A DNA stretch of 51,240 bases from contig ONJB01000037.1 of the NCBI GenBank assembly GCA_900318015.1, positions 1-51,240 of the forward strand, given 5' to 3'. Below are positions 50,745 to 51,240 of the stretch, one piece after another. The position numbers and the translations under genes are program-made. Within the stretch, counting starts at the first letter, position 1. Each line of letters begins with the position of its first letter. The notes under the pieces are model-generated. The model saw only the letters and a list, made by a program, of their open reading frames with translations, was not told the DNA's origin and ran no database searches. Source of the stretch: an uncultured Bacteroidales bacterium. Lineage in GTDB: Bacteria > Bacteroidota > Bacteroidia > Bacteroidales > UBA932.

Positions 50745-50818
50745 GCCGATATAGCTCAGTTGGCCAGAGCACGTGATTTGTAATCTCGGGGTCGTGGGTT
50801 CGAATCCCTCTATCGGCT
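50745..50818 (+). tRNA. tRNA-Thr (anticodon TGT), two stem mismatches
   Basis: Acceptor GCCGATA/TATCGGC is perfect and the loop TTTGTAA carries anticodon TGT. The anticodon stem CGTGA/TCTCG has a central T-T mismatch and the T stem GTGGG/CCCTC also has one T-T mismatch. CCA not encoded. Confidence 0.88.
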
Positions 50819-50835
50819 CGAAAGGAAAAAACGCT

Positions 50836-50919
50836 GGGAGGTTCGCATAGTGGCAATTGCGGCGGACTGTAAATCCGCTCCCTCAGGGTTCGGTGGTTCG
50901 AGTCCACCACCTCCCACCA
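50836..50919 (+). tRNA. tRNA-Tyr (anticodon GTA), CCA encoded
   Basis: Class II tRNA with a long variable arm. Acceptor GGGAGGT/ACCTCCC, anticodon stem GCGGA/TCCGC with loop CTGTAAA (GTA). The sequence ends ACCA, so the 3' CCA is genomically encoded. Confidence 0.94.
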
Positions 50920-50920
50920 A

Positions 50921-50957
50921 AAAATCTGCGAGTAGCTTTGCGAGCAGATTTTTTTTC
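50921..50957 (+). terminator. hairpin between tRNA-Tyr and tRNA-Gly
   Basis: AAAATCTGC and GCAGATTTT form a 9-bp stem followed by a T run. Inside the array it may be partial termination or a processing signal. Confidence 0.6.
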
Positions 50958-50959
50958 AA

Positions 50960-51032
50960 GCGGAAGTAGCTCAGTTGGTAGAGCATCAGCCTTCCAAGCT
51001 GAGGGTCGCGAGTTCGAACCTCGTTTTCCGCT
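50960..51032 (+). tRNA. tRNA-Gly (anticodon TCC)
   Basis: Acceptor GCGGAAG pairs with TTTCCGC (one G-T); anticodon stem TCAGC/GCTGA encloses CTTCCAA with anticodon TCC. CCA not encoded. Confidence 0.93.
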
Positions 51033-51051
51033 CGGAAAATGAAATTTAAAA

Positions 51052-51123
<72 letters not shown>

Positions 51124-51168
51124 CTTTTTTGTGCTTTTGATAACAATTGTTTAAACAATAATAAAACT

Positions 51169-51240
51169 ATGGCAAAAGAAACATTCCAGAGAACCAAACC
51201 GCATGTCAACATCGGTACCATCGGCCACGTTGACCACGGT
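51169..51240 (+). CDS. tuf: elongation factor Tu (3' truncated by window end)
   Basis: Only the first 24 residues are present: [20 protein letters not shown] then VDHG, the start of the EF-Tu G1 (P-loop) motif GHVDHGK. EF-Tu delivers aminoacyl-tRNA to the ribosome. It follows the Thr-Tyr-Gly-Thr tRNA array by 45 bases and shares its promoter. Confidence 0.95.
   Translation, partial: MAKETFQRTKPHVNIGTIGHVDHG

Overview
The window is chromosomal DNA from a high-GC member of the Bacteroidales, probably a gut or rumen lineage. Many genes are preceded by the Bacteroidetes sigma factor -7 element TAnnTTTG, in places with a TTTG box 19 bases upstream. The gene content also fits: Nudix-family sugar regulator, xylose isomerase pathway, GH13 lipoproteins, HicAB, C69 dipeptidase, and a tRNA array in front of tuf. 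I cannot name genus or species.

Layout. 1-3.2 kb: end of a C4-dicarboxylate transporter gene, tRNA-Arg, an inverted-repeat element, a frameshifted DUF2271 lipoprotein gene and an esterase. 3.2-13.2 kb: a HicAB toxin-antitoxin pair, a DUF1295 membrane enzyme, a patatin/beta-barrel phospholipase, a DUF4886 SGNH hydrolase, a small barrel protein, an operon of iron alcohol dehydrogenase plus DUF5009 protein, and a type B carboxylesterase gene broken by a 10-bp tandem duplication. 13.4-25.5 kb: the most unusual region. An EEP-family nuclease-like gene precedes a tightly packed ten-gene operon. Five products carry a DUF2589-type core, each with a different C-terminal module. Three more have shortened or divergent versions of the same core. 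The last two are a zinc ribbon and a glycosyltransferase-like protein. A convergent gene encodes five fibronectin-III-like repeats. None of these proteins has a visible signal peptide, so a cytoplasmic assembly of unknown function is the simplest reading. 25.7-32.7 kb: a C69 dipeptidase, an EF-hand/LEA-like protein and a xylose operon (regulator, xylB, xylA, transporter). In it xylB carries an internal deletion with frameshift and xylA lacks about 15 residues. 32.9-41.3 kb: tRNA-Pro, IMPase-like phosphatase, DNA polymerase IV, a small membrane protein, an oxidoreductase/epimerase pair and two GH13 lipoproteins for alpha-glucan breakdown. 41.3-51.2 kb: nucleoside kinase-like protein, UvrA, two tandem MFS transporters, DXS, then tRNA Thr-Tyr-Gly-Thr and the start of tuf, the arrangement also known from the E. 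coli tufB locus.

How genes work together: the xylose genes would import, isomerise and phosphorylate xylose under the Nudix regulator if intact. The two GH13 enzymes form a translationally coupled pair. The DUF2589 operon looks like one multi-subunit system. Four coding sequences carry lesions relative to their families, and one tRNA has two stem mismatches, so either local gene decay or assembly error should be kept in mind.
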